NCBI GenBank assembly: GCA_013389105.1
Contig: JACADZ010000047.1
Span: 1 to 54,330, forward strand
Direction: 5' to 3'
Source of the DNA: Parvularculaceae bacterium
GTDB lineage: Bacteria; Pseudomonadota; Alphaproteobacteria; Caulobacterales; Parvularculaceae
Length of the DNA: 54,330 bases
The translations under genes and the position numbers were made by a program. Under the pieces are notes generated by a model, which saw only the letters and a list, made by a program, of their open reading frames with translations, made no database searches and was not told where the DNA came from. Positions 34,069 to 42,315 of this stretch are shown one piece after another. Every line of letters begins with the position of its first letter. The first letter of the stretch is position 1.

Positions 34069-34866
34069 GTGGACGCAAGCAGGACCGCGGCCAGCGCCAT
34101 TCTGTCGATCGCCCTGTGTGCGTGCTCAGCGGGAAAGTCCGACACCGGAACGAATACGCCAGCCGAGAGGGCCGAGCCTGCAGAAGGAGCAATTGTTGGT
34201 CACGCTGACGCGACCGACGTGATGGGCGCATCCAATGACTCTTTCGCGACCCCGGGCGGCGCCAGCGCGGCCGCCGCCGCACCATCGGAACCGCCCGCTC
34301 TGACCGCAGCGGGCCCGACCGACGCAGCGGCGGCGCAGCAACCGGCGCCCGCGGCCTCTGCGGGAGGTTTCATCGTCAACGGATTGGCGCTCGACACGCA
34401 AATGCGCGCAGCGCTGACGCAAGCCTACGGCGCAGTTCCGGTCGGCGAATATTGGTACGACCCGGTAAGCGGCCTCGTCGGCGTCGTCGGCGGTCCCTCC
34501 AGCGGTCAGATCCTGCCTGGCCTGCCGCTTGGGTCGCTAGCGGCGAACGCCTCGGGGGGCGGCGATGGAACGCTCACCGGCGTCTTCATCAACGGCCGCG
34601 AAATCCATCCCGATGAAGCACGGCTCCTCGTCGCAATGTTCGGCTACGTTAATCCGGGACGCTATTGGCTCGGACACAATCTCGCAGGCGGCTATGAAGG
34701 CGGCCCCGCCATGTTCGATCTGCGCGCCTCCGCGCGAAGCGCCGGGCAAGGCGGCGAACCCGGATATAATCGCCGCACGCTGTTCGGCGATCTAATGAGC
34801 GACGGTCAGTGCTCGGGCTATTTCGACCCGAACTCCGGCTCGAGCGTGATGACGGGAAACTGCTGA
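34069..34866 (+). CDS. Putative lipoprotein with duplicated G-x-Y-W module
   Basis: 265 residues from the GTG at 34069, chosen for the strong AGGGGAGGG ribosome-binding site just before it and because the signal peptide starts there: S-A-I-L-S-I-A-L-C-A-C with a probable lipobox cysteine at the end. Then an Ala/Pro/Thr-rich linker of about 80 residues. The C-terminal part holds two related modules: N-G-L-A-L-D-T-Q ... G-E-Y-W-Y-D-P-V-S-G ... V-G-G-P-S-S-G, and N-G-R-E-I-H-P-D ... G-R-Y-W-L-G-H-N-L-A-G-G-Y-E-G-G-P, followed by a C-terminal tail with two cysteines (Q-C-S-G-Y and G-N-C). Function unknown; anchored in the envelope if the lipobox is real. Stands alone. Confidence 0.72.
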   Translation: MDASRTAASAILSIALCACSAGKSDTGTNTPAERAEPAEGAIVGHADATDVMGASNDSFATPGGASAAAAAPSEPPALTAAGPTDAAAAQQPAPAASAGGFIVNGLALDTQMRAALTQAYGAVPVGEYWYDPVSGLVGVVGGPSSGQILPGLPLGSLAANASGGGDGTLTGVFINGREIHPDEARLLVAMFGYVNPGRYWLGHNLAGGYEGGPAMFDLRASARSAGQGGEPGYNRRTLFGDLMSDGQCSGYFDPNSGSSVMTGNC

Positions 34867-35017
34867 GCTCCGCACGCGGGCATTTCAATTGCGCCCTTAA
34901 CAAACCCTGACGATCGGCATTCGCCTCAAGCTCGCGACGGCGCGCAGCGCCGGCCGGGATTGGGGGCGGCCGACCCCGCGCCCTTGATGGGCGGCGCGAA
35001 CATGGTAACCCGACGGC

Positions 35018-35521
35018 ATGGATCAGATCGCCGTCCTTGCGGTTTTTGCGCAGCTGGCGGTGTCGCTCACCGGCTTCGCCGGCCTGCTCACGGCGTTCCG
35101 CGGCGGAGCGGACGGGTGGTCGTCGCAGGAGATCGCCGGCATCCGCAATCTGCTCATTACCAGCGTCGGCGCGCTCGCTTTCTCGGCGGGGCCAATCCCC
35201 GCGCGCGCCGGCGGCGCGCCGGCGAGCGAGGTTTTCCGCTGGGCCTCCTATGCGGTCGCCGCCTTTCTCTGCATCTTCTGCGCCGGCGGCCTTGATTACG
35301 TCTTTCGCCTGAAGGGTCGCCCGCGCAGCTGGGCGTTCTACTGGTTTTTCATTCTCGGCGGCTTGCCGGTCGCAGCTTATTTGGCAGCCGGCGCCCTTGG
35401 CGTCGTCGGCGGCTCGGGCGTCGGCGCCTATTCGGCCGGCCTGATCTGGCTCCTGTCGATCGGCGTCGTGCAGTTCATGTTCCAGATTTTCTCGACGCTT
35501 ACGCCGAATGACGGCCGCTGA
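35018..35521 (+). CDS. Small multi-spanning membrane protein, unknown
   Basis: 167 residues with about four or five hydrophobic stretches (6-24, 45-62, 74-92, 105-125, 135-158). It opens M-D-Q-I-A-V-L-A-V-F-A-Q-L-A-V-S-L-T-G-F-A-G-L. I do not recognise a characterised family; similar short proteins with an S-L-T-G-F-x-G-L start occur in alphaproteobacteria as hypotheticals. The gene is 65 bases before the haloalkane dehalogenase gene on the same strand and may be co-transcribed with it, but that gene has its own strong ribosome-binding site. Confidence 0.7.
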   Translation: MDQIAVLAVFAQLAVSLTGFAGLLTAFRGGADGWSSQEIAGIRNLLITSVGALAFSAGPIPARAGGAPASEVFRWASYAVAAFLCIFCAGGLDYVFRLKGRPRSWAFYWFFILGGLPVAAYLAAGALGVVGGSGVGAYSAGLIWLLSIGVVQFMFQIFSTLTPNDGR

Positions 35522-35586
35522 CTGCATCCGCTGATGGACGCCGCCACGTTTAACTGAACAAATGCGCCGGACCCAAGGAGGATCGC

Positions 35587-36513
35587 ATGCCGATCAACGC
35601 CCTGCGCACGCCGGATGCGCGCTTCGACGGCCTGCCCGGCTGGCCCTATAGGCCGAACTACATCGAGGACCTCAAGGGCTTTGAAGGGCTGAGGCTCCAT
35701 TATGTCGACGAAGGGCCGAAGGAGGCGCGCGCGACCTTCCTTTGCATCCACGGCGAACCGAGCTGGGCCTATCTTTTCCGCAAGATGATTCCGGTATTCA
35801 TCGGGGCGGGACATCGCGTCGTCGCCGTCGACATGTTCGGCTTCGGGCGCTCCGACAAGCCCGTCGACGATGAGACGTATACCTATCATTTCCACCGCGA
35901 TACGCTGCTCGCCTTCGTTGAGCGCCTTGACCTCAAGAACGTCTGCCTTGTGGTACAGGACTGGGGCGGCGTCCTTGGGCTCACCCTGCCGATGGCGGCG
36001 CCGGCGCGCTACTCCCGCCTCATCGTCATGAACACTGGTCTTCCGGGCGGCGAGGAAGCCGGGGACGGCTTCGGCGCGTGGCGCGCCTACAACCGCTCGC
36101 AGCCCGATCTCGATGTTGGGGCGCTGATGAAGCGCACGACGCCAGTGCTCTCCGACGCCGAGGCCTCTGCCTACGCCGCGCCCTTTCCAGACCAGCGCTA
36201 CAAGGGCGGCGTGCGGCGCTTTCCCGAGCTTGTCATGCTGAAGGAGAAGGGCGCCCCCGACCTCACGGCGCTGTCGAAGCAGGGTCTCGAGACGTCGCTC
36301 AAGGCGCGCCGCTTCTGGAAGGAGCAATGGGAAGGCGAAACCTTCATGGCGGTCGGGATGCAGGACCCGGTTCTCGGGCCGCCGGCCATGCATTTCCTGC
36401 GGTCGATGATCAGGGGCTGCCCGCCGCCGATGGAAGTCGCCGAGGCCGGCCATTTCGTGCAGGAATGGGGCGAGCCGATCGCACGAGCGGCGCTGAAGGC
36501 CTTCCGGCTGTGA
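35587..36513 (+). CDS. Haloalkane dehalogenase, HLD-I (DhlA-like)
   Basis: 308 residues with AAGGAGG 7 bases before the ATG. Alpha/beta hydrolase that splits carbon-halogen bonds to alcohol plus halide. All expected residues are visible: H55-G-E-P at the oxyanion side, nucleophile Asp125 followed by halide-binding Trp126 (Q-D-W-G-G), a second halide Trp165 in the cap (F-G-A-W-R-A-Y), acid Asp260 (M-Q-D-P-V) and base His289 (A-G-H-F-V). The cap segment E-A-S-A-Y-A-A-P-F-P-D closely resembles that of Xanthobacter DhlA, and the acid and base even keep its numbers (260, 289). Class I is thus well supported. The natural substrate is unknown and no halo-acid dehalogenase or alcohol dehydrogenase lies nearby. 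Confidence 0.92.
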   Translation: MPINALRTPDARFDGLPGWPYRPNYIEDLKGFEGLRLHYVDEGPKEARATFLCIHGEPSWAYLFRKMIPVFIGAGHRVVAVDMFGFGRSDKPVDDETYTYHFHRDTLLAFVERLDLKNVCLVVQDWGGVLGLTLPMAAPARYSRLIVMNTGLPGGEEAGDGFGAWRAYNRSQPDLDVGALMKRTTPVLSDAEASAYAAPFPDQRYKGGVRRFPELVMLKEKGAPDLTALSKQGLETSLKARRFWKEQWEGETFMAVGMQDPVLGPPAMHFLRSMIRGCPPPMEVAEAGHFVQEWGEPIARAALKAFRL

Positions 36514-36581
36514 CGCGCTTTCCGGACCCCTCGGGGACATGGTAATAGCTCCAGCAGGCAGTCTTTTGTCGAAGGGCGTCT

Positions 36582-37334
36582 ATGGCCAAGGGCGGCGGAT
36601 TTTCGAGCGAAGAGATCCGCGAGGAGTCGAGTTGGCGCTACCCTCTCGGGATTTTCCTCGCCACGCTCGGACTGTGCGCGGTCTTCCTCTATATCTACGT
36701 CGGCCCCAGCGTCGATGAAGTTTCGGGGAACGCGCCGAGCCCGTCGCTAAACGAGGAGCCGGTCGAGTTCACCGTGAACGGCGTGCCGTTCCGCACGCCG
36801 TCGAATTACACGGTCTATCCGCGCGACCGGCGGGGCGGCGAGCGCGACGAGGTTTGGCTTTACGTCCTCTGGCCGACGCTCAGCGGTTTCACGCCGGCCC
36901 GCAAGGACGAATTTCTTGAAAACAAGAAGGACACGCGCCGCATCGACATCATGATCAAGGCGAGGAAGTCCGCTTTCGACGAACAGGAGCGCATCGACGT
37001 CCTTTACATGCCCCAGGTCAACGATCGGCGCGGCGCGGCCACGCCGCTTCAACTGGTGAAGTACACATTCAAGGATTCGCGCTCGAACGTTCCTTCCAAC
37101 GGCTACGCCGACACCGAACTGTTCCTGGGACAGACGGACGGCGGCCGGACAATGGCCCTTTTCTGCTTCGAGGACCGCGAGGACATCCGCAGCCCGGATT
37201 GCTGGCGCGAATTCGAGCTGACGGACGAGATTACCGTCATCTATCGCTACAAGCGACGCATGCTTGAGGAATGGAAGGCGATCGACTCCCGGGTGACCGC
37301 CTTTGTCGAAAGCCAGATCGCCAGAAAGAGTTGA
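36582..37334 (+). CDS. Uncharacterised membrane-anchored protein
   Basis: 250 residues. A single membrane helix at about 21-40 (L-G-I-F-L-A-T-L-G-L-C-A-V-F-L-Y-I-Y-V), then a soluble, probably periplasmic domain of about 205 residues beginning E-F-T-V-N-G-V-P-F-R-T-P-S-N-Y with many aromatic and charged residues (V-W-L-Y-V-L-W-P and C-F-E-D-R-E-D-I). Two cysteines near residues 195-205 (F-C-F-E and D-C-W-R) could pair. Not a family I recognise; single-pass periplasmic proteins of this type are common orphan genes. It ends back-to-back with the next gene: the two stop codons are adjacent. Confidence 0.7.
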   Translation: MAKGGGFSSEEIREESSWRYPLGIFLATLGLCAVFLYIYVGPSVDEVSGNAPSPSLNEEPVEFTVNGVPFRTPSNYTVYPRDRRGGERDEVWLYVLWPTLSGFTPARKDEFLENKKDTRRIDIMIKARKSAFDEQERIDVLYMPQVNDRRGAATPLQLVKYTFKDSRSNVPSNGYADTELFLGQTDGGRTMALFCFEDREDIRSPDCWREFELTDEITVIYRYKRRMLEEWKAIDSRVTAFVESQIARKS

Positions 37335-38753
37335 TCAAGCGAGCTCGCGTCGGACGGCGTTGCTGAGCGCGGTCATGAGCGCCGGCCCGAGAACGAGCCC
37401 AATGGTCAGCAGGACGCCCGCTTCCGCAGCGGCGATCGCGCCGAGCGGCCATACGTGGGCGGCGCTCAACGCGAAAAACGCCGTCATGCCGACGAGCGCG
37501 CTCACGACATAAAGGCGGAACGCCTCGGTCATGGCGGCTTCCGTGGTCTCCCGCGGATTGAGCCGCGGACTGCGCGCCTCCCGCCAGCAAAGCGCCAGCT
37601 GGCCGTAGAGGACGGCCGTAAACGCCAGCGCGGCCGCTTCGTCCGCCATGGTCGGCTCCGGGGCGCCGACTTCGCGCCAGATCCACTTCACCGCGACGAC
37701 GGCGACCAGCATGGAGAAGAAGACGAAAAGCCCGGCGCGGAGCGAAAACAACACGAGGCCCGCGAGCGCGCCGGCGACGACGATGAACAGCACGAGCGCG
37801 ATCGAAATCGGCGCCGTCATGTTGAGCGCGATCGCCATGACGGCAATGGCGGCGACCGCCACAGCGGCGTTGGCGGCGGCCGGCGACAGCGCCCGCCGGA
37901 TCGGACGCCAGTACTCGCGGAAGGACTGCCGCCGCAGGTTTTCTTCGACCGCGAGAACCTCGCTCGATCGTCTGAGCGAAAGAGCGGCGCCTGAAACAAC
38001 CAGAGCCGAAACTGTTGTCAGCAGGGCCGCGGCGCCGGCAAGCCCGGCGACGACGAGGTGGCCGCCGGCGGCTTCCCCGCTCAAAAGCCCAAATGCCGCC
38101 GCCGAGATGATCACCGAGAAGACCACCAACCCGACGCCGTCCTGAGCTGCGCGTCCGGCCGCGGTCCTCCGGTCGGCGCCTTGGGTGAATTCGCGTGTGA
38201 AATCCGAGAGCGTCGCGCAGCCGATTGCGGATCCGAGCGCCAGGGCGAGGCCGGCTGACGCGCCGAACGCGGGAGACTCGGCTTGTCCCTGGATGGCGAA
38301 AAAGCCGCTTGCCGCGGCGCTGCCGAGCAGTGCTGCGGCGAGCGGAACGAAGGCCAACCTCGAGAGCGCGCCAAACGCGGGCACGGCGGTGACGAGGACT
38401 ACCGCCAGCGCCCCGCTCGCCACGATCGAAGCCGCCATCGCCGCGGGCGCGGCCAGCCATCTCGCAGGCTGGATGAGGATCGCAGCCGCCGCCAGCGCCG
38501 CGATGGCGAACGCCAGACCCATGCGGGCGACCCGTCGTCCCGGCGCCAGCGCGCACAGGAGAAGCGGCGCGCCGACAATCGCTCCGGCGCTAACGAGAAT
38601 GTCGATGAGCGGCTGACGGATCGCTGATGCGCCCATCGCATCATCTCCGCCGATGACCGCGAGCGCCGTCAGGCCGAATGCGAGGACCAGGGTTGAAACG
38701 ACGGGTCGATCCGCCGCCGCACCGCCGACGAGGCCAAGTCCTTCCCGGGTCAA
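37335..38753 (-). CDS. Uncharacterised polytopic membrane protein
   Basis: 472 residues from a TTG at 38753 with AAAGGCGG before it; no in-frame ATG or GTG lies ahead of the first membrane helix. About 12-13 hydrophobic segments, very rich in Ala, Gly, Val and Leu, with short loops; a longer cytosolic loop in the middle (R-R-S-S-E-V-L-A-V-E-E-N-L-R-R-Q-S-F-R-E-Y-W) precedes the second half. No transporter signature is recognisable. It follows the DUF3126 gene on the same strand by 36 bases and probably shares its transcript. Confidence 0.72.
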   Translation of the reverse strand: MTREGLGLVGGAAADRPVVSTLVLAFGLTALAVIGGDDAMGASAIRQPLIDILVSAGAIVGAPLLLCALAPGRRVARMGLAFAIAALAAAAILIQPARWLAAPAAMAASIVASGALAVVLVTAVPAFGALSRLAFVPLAAALLGSAAASGFFAIQGQAESPAFGASAGLALALGSAIGCATLSDFTREFTQGADRRTAAGRAAQDGVGLVVFSVIISAAAFGLLSGEAAGGHLVVAGLAGAAALLTTVSALVVSGAALSLRRSSEVLAVEENLRRQSFREYWRPIRRALSPAAANAAVAVAAIAVMAIALNMTAPISIALVLFIVVAGALAGLVLFSLRAGLFVFFSMLVAVVAVKWIWREVGAPEPTMADEAAALAFTAVLYGQLALCWREARSPRLNPRETTEAAMTEAFRLYVVSALVGMTAFFALSAAHVWPLGAIAAAEAGVLLTIGLVLGPALMTALSNAVRRELA

Positions 38754-38789
38754 ACGGCCGCCTTTTCGAACACGCTGAGGTGGTCCCGA

Positions 38790-39008
38790 TCAGTCTCGTT
38801 CCGGCAGGTCTTCTTCGAGAATGGCCATGTTGAAGTCATAGGACACCCCGCCATCCTCGTCGTCCTTGAAGATGACGCCGAGAAACTCATCGCCAATATA
38901 CACTTCGGCCGAGTCGGCCTTTTTGGAACGGGGCCGGACCGAAACGCTGGGCATGCCGAACTTCGTCCGAAAGTATTTCTGGAGCCGGGCGACTTCGATC
39001 GGGTCCAT
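38790..39008 (-). CDS. DUF3126 family protein
   Basis: 72 residues, full length for this small alphaproteobacterial family. It carries the conserved pattern E-V-A-R-L-Q-K-Y-F-R, D-S-A-E-V-Y-I-G-D-E-F-L-G-V-I-F and D-D-E-D-G-G-V-S-Y, ending in a M-A-I-L-E-E-D-L strand. Function unknown; an alpha-beta fold is likely. Its start lies 98 bases from the divergent copper chaperone gene across an inverted repeat. Confidence 0.88.
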   Translation of the reverse strand: MDPIEVARLQKYFRTKFGMPSVSVRPRSKKADSAEVYIGDEFLGVIFKDDEDGGVSYDFNMAILEEDLPERD

Positions 39009-39040
39009 CTGGCGGCGCTCCTTGCGGCGGTGCGCTCTCT

Positions 39041-39072
39041 TAGCCGGTTCCGACGCTCGCGCAAACCGGCTA
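39041..39072. promoter_or_regulatory. Inverted repeat in DUF3126/PCuAC divergent gap
   Basis: TAGCCGGTT (39041-39049) and AACCGGCTA (39064-39072) are perfect 9-base arms 14 bases apart. A further copy, TCGGCTAG, lies at 39088-39095 directly before the chaperone ribosome-binding site. The spacing suits a dimeric regulator bound at the divergent promoters; which one is unknown. Confidence 0.5.
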
Positions 39073-39106
39073 GACTCGCGACGGTAGTCGGCTAGCGGAG
39101 GGAGAC

Positions 39107-39592
39107 ATGAAGCGTTTGGCGGTCTTTACAGCCTTGGCGGCAGCCTGCGCCCCAATGAACAAAACGAACTCCGACGACGCCTGCGCCGGCGCACCGGAGG
39201 GCGAGCTCTCGGTGCAGGGGGCGTGGGTGCGCCCGGCCACCGCAGGCCAGACGACGACGGCACTCTACGGGGTCATCTGCAACCGCACCGGCGCCCCGCA
39301 GGCGCTCGTTTCCGTCGGCGCGGACGGCGTGGCGGCCGTCGTCGAGCTTCACGAAACCCGTCGTACGGCCGAGGGCCAGGTCAGTATGGCGCAGATCGGC
39401 CGGCTTGATGTACCGGCCAACGGAGCGACGCTCGCGCCCGGCGGCGCCCATGTCATGTTGATCGGCCTCGGCGGCGCGCTCGAAGAGGGAGCGTCGGCGA
39501 ACGTCGTGTTCAATTTCGAGAGCGGGGTGTCGATCCCGGTTGCGGCGCCCGTGCGGGCCGGAGATGCATCCGCTTCAGGGCACCAGCATTGA
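39107..39592 (+). CDS. PCu(A)C-type periplasmic copper chaperone
   Basis: 161 residues with a perfect GGAGGGAG ribosome-binding site. N-terminal signal (L-A-V-F-T-A-L-A-A-A-C-A) that may be a lipoprotein signal ending at Cys14. The DUF461/PCuAC domain is recognised by G-A-W-V-R-P-A-T-A-G-Q, then the copper ligands His in V-E-L-H-E-T, Met in Q-V-S-M-A-Q, and His-x-Met in G-G-A-H-V-M-L, near the usual H-x10-M-x21-H-x-M spacing; the tail ends G-H-Q-H. Such proteins hand copper(I) to the CuA site of cytochrome oxidase. No Sco or oxidase gene is adjacent. The inverted repeat upstream may control it. Confidence 0.88.
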   Translation: MKRLAVFTALAAACAPMNKTNSDDACAGAPEGELSVQGAWVRPATAGQTTTALYGVICNRTGAPQALVSVGADGVAAVVELHETRRTAEGQVSMAQIGRLDVPANGATLAPGGAHVMLIGLGGALEEGASANVVFNFESGVSIPVAAPVRAGDASASGHQH

Positions 39593-39607
39593 CTGGCCGA
39601 AGACAGC

Positions 39608-40441
39608 TCAAGTGAGCGTGTCGGTGATCAGGGCGAGCGCCGACAACAGAACATAGGCGCCGAAAATTCGCGACAGCATCTCGCCCTTCATCTGATGGGC
39701 CAGAACCGCGCCGGCATGCGCGGTCAGAGCCGTCATGGCGGCCATGACGGCGAAAGCCGGCATGTTCACAAAGCCGAAAGACAATGGCGGCAGGTCGTGA
39801 TGACCGAGACCCGATGCCACAAACGCCAGCGAGCCCGGCACGGCGACTGCGATTCCGAAACCAGACGCAGTGGCGATCGCCTGGTGCATCGACCGCCCGG
39901 ACCACATCATGACCATGACGCCGATCGCCCCGCCGCCAAGGCCCATGAGGCTTGAGAAAAAGCCGGTTCCTATGCCGATCGGAATGTGCACGCCCTTCTG
40001 CGTCAGATCGGGCGGCGGCTTTCCCGATAGTCTCCTTCGGGGGCTGAGCCGTCGCCAGCCGATGAACAGCGCGCCGGCCGCGAAGACCGCCGTCAGCGCG
40101 ACGGCGGGCACATGACGCGCTAGAAGTCCGCCAGCGAGCGAGCCGGCGGCGATCCACGGCCCCCAGGCGCGCAGGATGCGTCCATCAACATGACCCGTCC
40201 GGCGGTGCGTGATCATCGAGCGGATGGAGGACACCACGATGACCGCGAGCGAGGTGCCGATCGCCGTCTTGAGGCTGGCGTCGTCATTCACGCCGATTGA
40301 CCGGAACGCCGCATAGAGTGCGGGCACCGTGACGACGCCCCCGCCAATGCCAAAGAGGCCGCCGGCGAACCCGGCCGCGAGTCCGGCGAGCAGGACGCCC
40401 GCCAGCAATGGCCAATGCGATACCAGCTCCGCGGGCGTCAT
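39608..40441 (-). CDS. TauE/SafE family sulfite exporter-type permease
   Basis: 277 residues, about eight membrane helices. Two half-repeats with the family glycine-rich motifs G-L-F-G-I-G-G-G-V-V-T-V-P near the N-terminus and F-S-S-L-M-G-L-G-G-G-A-I-G-V in the second half. The family exports or takes up sulfite, sulfonates or organic anions; the substrate is not determined by sequence. The start overlaps the dusA stop (ATGA), so it is coupled to dusA, an arrangement without an obvious functional reason. A second TauE/SafE gene lies 1.9 kb away and is frameshifted. Confidence 0.92.
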   Translation of the reverse strand: MTPAELVSHWPLLAGVLLAGLAAGFAGGLFGIGGGVVTVPALYAAFRSIGVNDDASLKTAIGTSLAVIVVSSIRSMITHRRTGHVDGRILRAWGPWIAAGSLAGGLLARHVPAVALTAVFAAGALFIGWRRLSPRRRLSGKPPPDLTQKGVHIPIGIGTGFFSSLMGLGGGAIGVMVMMWSGRSMHQAIATASGFGIAVAVPGSLAFVASGLGHHDLPPLSFGFVNMPAFAVMAAMTALTAHAGAVLAHQMKGEMLSRIFGAYVLLSALALITDTLT

Positions 40442-41442
40442 GAGCGGGCATCGGCGGGCGCGGCGGCGCCGATTTCAGCCAGCGCCGCCTCGATGACGTC
40501 CACGCCCGCGCGGGTCCCGTGTCGGCTGAGAGCTCGCCGCCATGCGCGAGCGCCTCGGGTTCCGTGGTAGAGCCCCAGCATGTGCCGGACTGCATGGTGC
40601 GGACTGCGGCCGTTCGACCGCAGCCTTCGCACATACGGGATCATGGCGCGCGCCGCGTCCTCGCGCGATAACACAGGGTCGTCTTCGCCGAAGAGCGCAC
40701 GATCGACGTCGGCCAAAAGGTAGGGCTCGCCATAGGCGGCGCGCCCGAGCATGACTCCGTCGAACCGGCGCAGGTGGTCGCGGCAAGCCTCGAGCGTTGC
40801 GATGCCGCCATTGAGGACAATGACGAGATCAGGGCGCGCCGCCTTCAGCCGCGCCACCAGGTCGTAGTCGAGCGGCGGCACCTCGCGGTTCTGCTTCGGA
40901 GACAGCCCCTGAAGCCAAGCCTTTCGGGCATGAACGATGAACACCTTGCATCCTGCGCGCGAGACTTCCTCGACAAAACCGAAGAGGCTTTCCTCCGGGT
41001 CCTGATCGTCGACGCCGATTCGGCACTTCACGGTCACGGGAACGGCGACGGCAGAGCGCATCGCCGCCACACAGTCTGCGACCAGCGCCGGCGTCTTCAT
41101 CAAGCAGGCGCCGAATGTCCCTGACTGAACGCGGTCGGACGGGCATCCGACGTTCAGGTTGACCTCGTCGTAGCCGAAACACTCGCCGAGCCGCGCGGCG
41201 GCGGCGAGCTTTTGCGGCTCGCTCCCGCCGATCTGCAGGGCGACCGGGTGCTCAAACGGATCGAAAGCAAGGTGCCTTTCAGCGTCGCCGCGAAGAAGGG
41301 CGTCAGCGACGATCATCTCGGTGTAAAGGCGAGCGCGCCGGCTGAGTAGCCGATGGAAATAGCGGCAGTGCCGATCCGTCCCGTCCATCATGGGCGCGAC
41401 GCAGAAGCGATGTGAACTGGGTTGCGTCTTAGCGCCGGTCAT
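40438..41442 (-). CDS. dusA: tRNA-dihydrouridine(20/20a) synthase DusA
   Basis: 334 residues, full length. FMN-dependent TIM barrel: V-A-P-M-M-D-G-T-D at the start, E-M-I-V-A-D-A, the loop N-L-N-V-G-C-P-S-D-R-V with the catalytic Cys acting later in the same motif region, K-C-R-I-G-V-D-D for FMN, and H-A-R-K-A-W-L-Q-G-L-S-P-K-Q-N-R, a DusA-group signature. It reduces U20/U20a in tRNA D-loops. The ATG (41442) lies at the edge of a perfect hairpin (41445-41458). Coupled to the downstream TauE/SafE gene. Confidence 0.95.
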   Translation of the reverse strand: MTGAKTQPSSHRFCVAPMMDGTDRHCRYFHRLLSRRARLYTEMIVADALLRGDAERHLAFDPFEHPVALQIGGSEPQKLAAAARLGECFGYDEVNLNVGCPSDRVQSGTFGACLMKTPALVADCVAAMRSAVAVPVTVKCRIGVDDQDPEESLFGFVEEVSRAGCKVFIVHARKAWLQGLSPKQNREVPPLDYDLVARLKAARPDLVIVLNGGIATLEACRDHLRRFDGVMLGRAAYGEPYLLADVDRALFGEDDPVLSREDAARAMIPYVRRLRSNGRSPHHAVRHMLGLYHGTRGARAWRRALSRHGTRAGVDVIEAALAEIGAAAPADARS

Positions 41443-41751
41443 GGGCGCTCACGAGCGCGCCGACGCGCAAGGCTTGGCATAACCCGGGTAGGAAAGCAGG
41501 AGACGACCCGCGCTCATCATTTTGGCCCATACCGCGACGAGGTTCCTCACGGCTTCCTTTTGGTCCTTGCGAATAGACCTCCGCACGACGCGCCGCCTTC
41601 ATGCATGACCGGACATTTGGCGCCGCCGCTCGGTGCGATTCTATCCATGCTTTTCCTCTTTGCGCGGCAAATGTCGTTCAGTCTTGAATGATGGTCACCA
41701 TAGTCCGCCGCATCTGTTGCGCAAGATAAGGTTCCCGAGCCCTGAGAACGC
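41443..41751. other. Intergenic region between dusA and mobA
   Basis: About 309 bases. No protein-coding reading in it looks real. The left end holds a perfect hairpin GCGCTC-AC-GAGCGC (41445-41458) immediately upstream of the dusA ATG. The right half (41630-41740) is less GC-rich and lies beyond the mobA stop. I see no RNA gene or clear promoter consensus. Confidence 0.5.
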
Positions 41752-42315
41752 TCAAAACTCGGCGGATTCGAAGCGCCTCCGATCCGCTTCCGTATTGATG
41801 TTGGCGAACAGCCGGTGATCCGCCCACTCTATTCGACGCGCGCCCGCGAGTTCGGCGAGCCGAAAGAGCGAGATGGATTTTTCCGCACGCAAGGCGGCTG
41901 ACATCGCCGCGAGGCGATCCAGAGTCCAATACGCGAAGGTCGGATGCACGCTCTCCGGGTCGCTCGCGACACGGCATTCATCGCCGACGAGGCGCGCCAT
42001 GAGATCTTCCGGAAGAAACGGCGCATCGACAGGCGCCGTCAGGAAGGCCCGCACGCCCTGCTGCTGCGAGAGTCGACGCGCAGCCGAAAAAACACCGCCA
42101 ACCGGCCCATCCGGCGCGCAGAGATCGTCAGGGATGGCCTCGAGAGTCAGTCCATATGCGGAAGGTCCGGACACCAACACCCTGTCAGCCTGGAGCGCAA
42201 GCAGTCGTGCGACGCGATCGATCAGGCGCTCGCCGCGAAACATCGCCGTCGCCTTGTCTGCTCCCATCCGCGAGGACTTGCCGCCGGCGAGGATCACGGC
42301 GATACGTTGCGGCAT
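41752..42315 (-). CDS. mobA: Molybdenum cofactor guanylyltransferase MobA
   Basis: 187 residues. Nucleotidyltransferase fold with the GTP loop L-A-G-G-K-S-S-R-M-G-A-D-K-A at about 9-22, the G-P-V-G-G-V segment, and P-V-D-A-P-F-L for the metal aspartate. It attaches GMP to molybdopterin to form the guanine dinucleotide cofactor used by DMSO-reductase-family enzymes. The ATG occupies 42313-42315, one base of which is shared with the start codon of the divergent TauE/SafE gene (CATATG). Part of a molybdenum cofactor cluster but on the opposite strand from moaA-moeA; no mobB is beside it. Confidence 0.92.
   Translation of the reverse strand: MPQRIAVILAGGKSSRMGADKATAMFRGERLIDRVARLLALQADRVLVSGPSAYGLTLEAIPDDLCAPDGPVGGVFSAARRLSQQQGVRAFLTAPVDAPFLPEDLMARLVGDECRVASDPESVHPTFAYWTLDRLAAMSAALRAEKSISLFRLAELAGARRIEWADHRLFANINTEADRRRFESAEF

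Noticed and set aside
34977-34998. GC-rich imperfect hairpin after the lipoprotein gene
   Set aside because: The stem has a bulge and no T tract, so it does not stand as a terminator.
41443-41751. Molybdenum cofactor riboswitch or small gene in the dusA-mobA gap
   Set aside because: The gap lies past the mobA stop rather than before a moa gene, and no conserved RNA core or credible frame is visible.
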